A stretch of DNA of 16,593 nucleotides from Burkholderiales bacterium (GTDB lineage Bacteria; Pseudomonadota; Gammaproteobacteria; Burkholderiales; SG8-39): positions 1 to 16,593 of the forward strand of contig JADLDQ010000059.1 of the NCBI GenBank assembly GCA_020846575.1, read 5' to 3'. The position numbers and the translations under genes were made by a program. The notes under the pieces were generated by a model. It was not told where the DNA came from. It was given only the letters and a program-made list of their open reading frames with translations, and searched no databases. Positions 14,116 through 16,593 of this stretch are shown here, one piece after another. Position 1 is the first letter of the stretch. Each line of letters starts with the position of its first letter.

Positions 14116-15144
14116 ATGGCGGCCGGGCGGGCAGAGGCGCCCCCGGACGGCGTTCCGGGCGTGCTGCTCGTCAACCTCGGCACACCCGAGGCGCCGACCG
14201 CGGCCGCGGTGCGGCGCTACCTCGCGGAGTTCCTCTCGGACCCGCGTGTGGTCGAGCTGCCGCGCCTCGTATGGTGGCCGATCCTGCACGGCATCGTGCT
14301 GCGCACGCGCCCCGCCCGCTCGGCGCGCAGATACGCGCGCATCTGGGACAGGGACGGCTCGCCGCTTCGGCTGCACACCGAGCGCCAGGCGCGCCTGGCG
14401 GCCGGCTACCTGGGCGAGCGCCTGCGCCGGCCGATCCGGGTCGAATTCGCGATGCGCTACGGCGCGCCCTCGGTCGGCGCGCAGATCGAACGCATGGCGC
14501 AGGCGGGCGTCACGCGAATCCTGGTCGTGCCGCTGTACCCGCAGTACTGCGCCAGTGCGACGGCGAGCGTGCTGGACAGCGTCGCGCGCTGCGTGCAGCG
14601 CATGCGCGACGTACCGGCGCTGCGCTGGGTGAAGGACTTCCACGCCGATCCGGGCTACATCGGTTCGCTCGCCGCGCTGGTGCGCGAGCACTGGGCACGC
14701 GAGGGACGCCCCGAGCGGCTGCTGATGAGTTTCCACGGCGTGCCGCGGCGCGGCGTGGACCGGGGCGACCCCTATGCCGCGCAGTGCAGGACCACGGCGC
14801 AGCGGCTCGCCGCCGAACTGGGGCTGGAGGAGAACCAGTGGCAGATGAGCTTCCAGTCGCGTTTCGGGTCCGCCCGCTGGCTGGAACCTCAGACCGCTGA
14901 TGCGCTGGTCGCACTCGCCCGCGCCGGGGTGCGCAAGGTCGCCGTGCTGTGCCCCGGATTCGTCTCCGACTGCCTTGAAACGCTTGAAGAAATCGGCATC
15001 GACGGCAAGGCGGAATTCCTGCGTGCTGGCGGCGCGGAATTCTCCGCCCTGCCCTGCCTCAATGAAACCGACCCGTGGATCCGAGCGCTGTGCGGTCTCG
15101 TGGAAGCGAACCTCGCCGGATGGGTGAGCGCGCCGCCGGGATGA
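14116..15144 (+). CDS. hemH: Ferrochelatase
   Basis: A 342-residue enzyme that inserts Fe2+ into protoporphyrin IX, the last step of protoheme synthesis. It has GVLLVNLGTPEAPT near the N terminus, the active-site His207 in LLMSFHGVPRRG, QSRFGSARWLEP, and Glu288 in CPGFVSDCLETLEEIG, the acidic partner at the metal site. I chose the ATG at 14116; a TTG directly before it is in frame and adds only one residue. No clear Shine-Dalgarno is present. It begins 27 nt after hrcA, so the two are probably co-transcribed. Ferrochelatase between hrcA and grpE is a known order in Betaproteobacteria. Confidence 0.97.
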   Translation: MAAGRAEAPPDGVPGVLLVNLGTPEAPTAAAVRRYLAEFLSDPRVVELPRLVWWPILHGIVLRTRPARSARRYARIWDRDGSPLRLHTERQARLAAGYLGERLRRPIRVEFAMRYGAPSVGAQIERMAQAGVTRILVVPLYPQYCASATASVLDSVARCVQRMRDVPALRWVKDFHADPGYIGSLAALVREHWAREGRPERLLMSFHGVPRRGVDRGDPYAAQCRTTAQRLAAELGLEENQWQMSFQSRFGSARWLEPQTADALVALARAGVRKVAVLCPGFVSDCLETLEEIGIDGKAEFLRAGGAEFSALPCLNETDPWIRALCGLVEANLAGWVSAPPG

Positions 15145-15211
15145 GCGAGCATACCGCCGGGCTGAGGGGCCACACCGTCCGCCGCGGCTGCCGGAGCGCC
15201 GCGGGCCGGGG

Positions 15212-15239
15212 CTTGAATTCGGAACAAGCGGCCCAATAA
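15212..15239 (+). promoter_or_regulatory. Sigma-32 heat-shock promoter of grpE
   Basis: CTTGAAT at 15212-15218 and CCCAATAA at 15232-15239 with a 13-nt spacer. The sigma-32 (RpoH) consensus is CTTGAAA, about 13-15 nt, CCCCATnT. The -35 is near perfect and the -10 keeps five of six core bases. The start would be near 15246, about 22 nt before the ATG. Confidence 0.75.
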
Positions 15240-15267
15240 TCAAGCAATTGTTGTCTGGAGTCGCTTC

Positions 15268-15852
15268 ATGCCGGAACAGACCGAGAACTCCCCGGGAGTG
15301 CAGGAGAACCCGCAGGAAACCAGCGCCGAGGCATCGACGCCGAGTGCCGCCGCGACCGGGAACGGGTCCGAGGCGATCCAGGACGCCCAGGCCCGCACCG
15401 ACGCCGCCTTGCGCGAGGCGCTGGAGAAAGCCAAGGCACACGAGGACGCCTGGCTGCGGGCCCTGGCCGATGCCGAGAACTTGCGCAAGCGGACCCAGGC
15501 CGAGATTGCCAACGCACACAAGTACGCGCTCGAAGACTTCGCTTCCCAGCTGCTTCCCGTCAAGGACAGCCTGGAGGCGGCGCTGGCGGCGCAGAACGCG
15601 AACCTGGAGGCGGTCCGCAGCGGCGTCGAACTCACCCTGAAGCAGCTCGTCGCGGTGTTCGAGAAGTCGAACCTGACCGAGGTCGATCCGCTCGGCCAGA
15701 AGTTCGATCCGCACCGGCACCAAGCGATATCGATGGTGCCCTCCGACAAGGAACCCAACACGGTCGTCAACGTGCTGCAGAAGGGCTACCTGCTCCACGA
15801 CCGGGTGATCCGACCGGCGCTGGTGATGGTGGCCGGGTCCCGGGGCGATTGA
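15268..15852 (+). CDS. grpE: Nucleotide exchange factor GrpE
   Basis: A 194-residue co-chaperone that releases ADP from DnaK. The first ~40 residues are acidic and Ser/Thr/Ala-rich, probably disordered. A long dimerising helix follows (about 40-95; ALEKAKAHEDAWLRALADAENLRKRTQ), then a four-helix part and the C-terminal beta domain, with FDPHRHQAISMVPSDKEPNTV and VLQKGYLLHDRVIRPALVMVA. The length is close to E. coli (197). TGGAG lies seven nt before the ATG. It sits 123 nt after hemH and has its own sigma-32 promoter. Confidence 0.98.
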   Translation: MPEQTENSPGVQENPQETSAEASTPSAAATGNGSEAIQDAQARTDAALREALEKAKAHEDAWLRALADAENLRKRTQAEIANAHKYALEDFASQLLPVKDSLEAALAAQNANLEAVRSGVELTLKQLVAVFEKSNLTEVDPLGQKFDPHRHQAISMVPSDKEPNTVVNVLQKGYLLHDRVIRPALVMVAGSRGD

Positions 15853-15908
15853 GACCAGACCGGGTCCGGGCCGCCGGGGGGCGGCGTGGCCTCCCCGGCG
15901 CGCGGCGG

Positions 15909-15937
15909 CTTGAACTTGAAATATCCGAACCCCATCT
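15909..15937 (+). promoter_or_regulatory. Sigma-32 heat-shock promoter of dnaK
   Basis: CTTGAAC at 15909-15915 and CCCCATCT at 15930-15937 with a 14-nt spacer, an almost exact match to the RpoH consensus. A second CTTGAAA starting at 15915 is too close to the -10. The start would be near 15944, about 33 nt before the dnaK ATG. Confidence 0.85.
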
Positions 15938-15976
15938 ACCCGCGTAGGGTAACGGCCTGATTCACAAGGAAACGTC

Positions 15977-16593
<617 letters not shown>

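Overview
The window is GC-rich chromosomal DNA, and almost all of it is conserved housekeeping sequence. The gene order thrS-infC-rpmI-rplT-pheS-pheT-ihfA-merR-tRNA-Pro on the minus strand, and the divergent recN-nadK // hrcA-hemH-grpE-dnaK block, are arrangements I associate with Betaproteobacteria. I cannot place it more finely. The sigma-32-type promoters before grpE and dnaK also fit a proteobacterium.

Layout. Positions 7-7806 hold a long minus-strand translation cluster: thrS, infC, rpmI, rplT, pheS, pheT, ihfA, a MerR-type regulator and tRNA-Pro(GGG). Positions 7807-8051 are the thrS leader. Next, still on the minus strand, come a creatinase/M24-fold protein that lacks the usual metal ligands (8052-9263), a tRNA-Val(GAC) with an abnormal anticodon loop (9424-9500), a small one-pass membrane protein with a pseudopilin-like C-terminal part (9606-9977), recN (10109-11809) and nadK (11933-12814). 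A divergent intergenic region (12815-13068) separates these from the plus-strand heat-shock group hrcA, hemH, grpE and dnaK. dnaK runs off the window end.

The most notable feature is the thrS leader. Reading toward thrS it contains an extended -10 promoter, a Shine-Dalgarno sequence, a 16-codon reading frame ending STGNTDTETA-stop (five Thr in total if one includes none beyond this frame: four in the last nine codons), a segment able to form an antiterminator, and a strong intrinsic terminator with eight T residues that ends only 24 nt before the thrS ATG. This is the architecture of leader-peptide transcription attenuation responding to charged tRNA-Thr. It differs from the E. coli thrS translational operator and from Gram-positive T-boxes. 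Because thrS leads the cluster, the switch could also affect the genes for IF3, L35, L20, PheRS and IHF-alpha.

Other points of interest are an infC start at the rare codon ATC, a G at the nearly universal U33 position of tRNA-Val, and a possible leaderless hrcA transcript. No mobile element, CRISPR array or defence island is visible.
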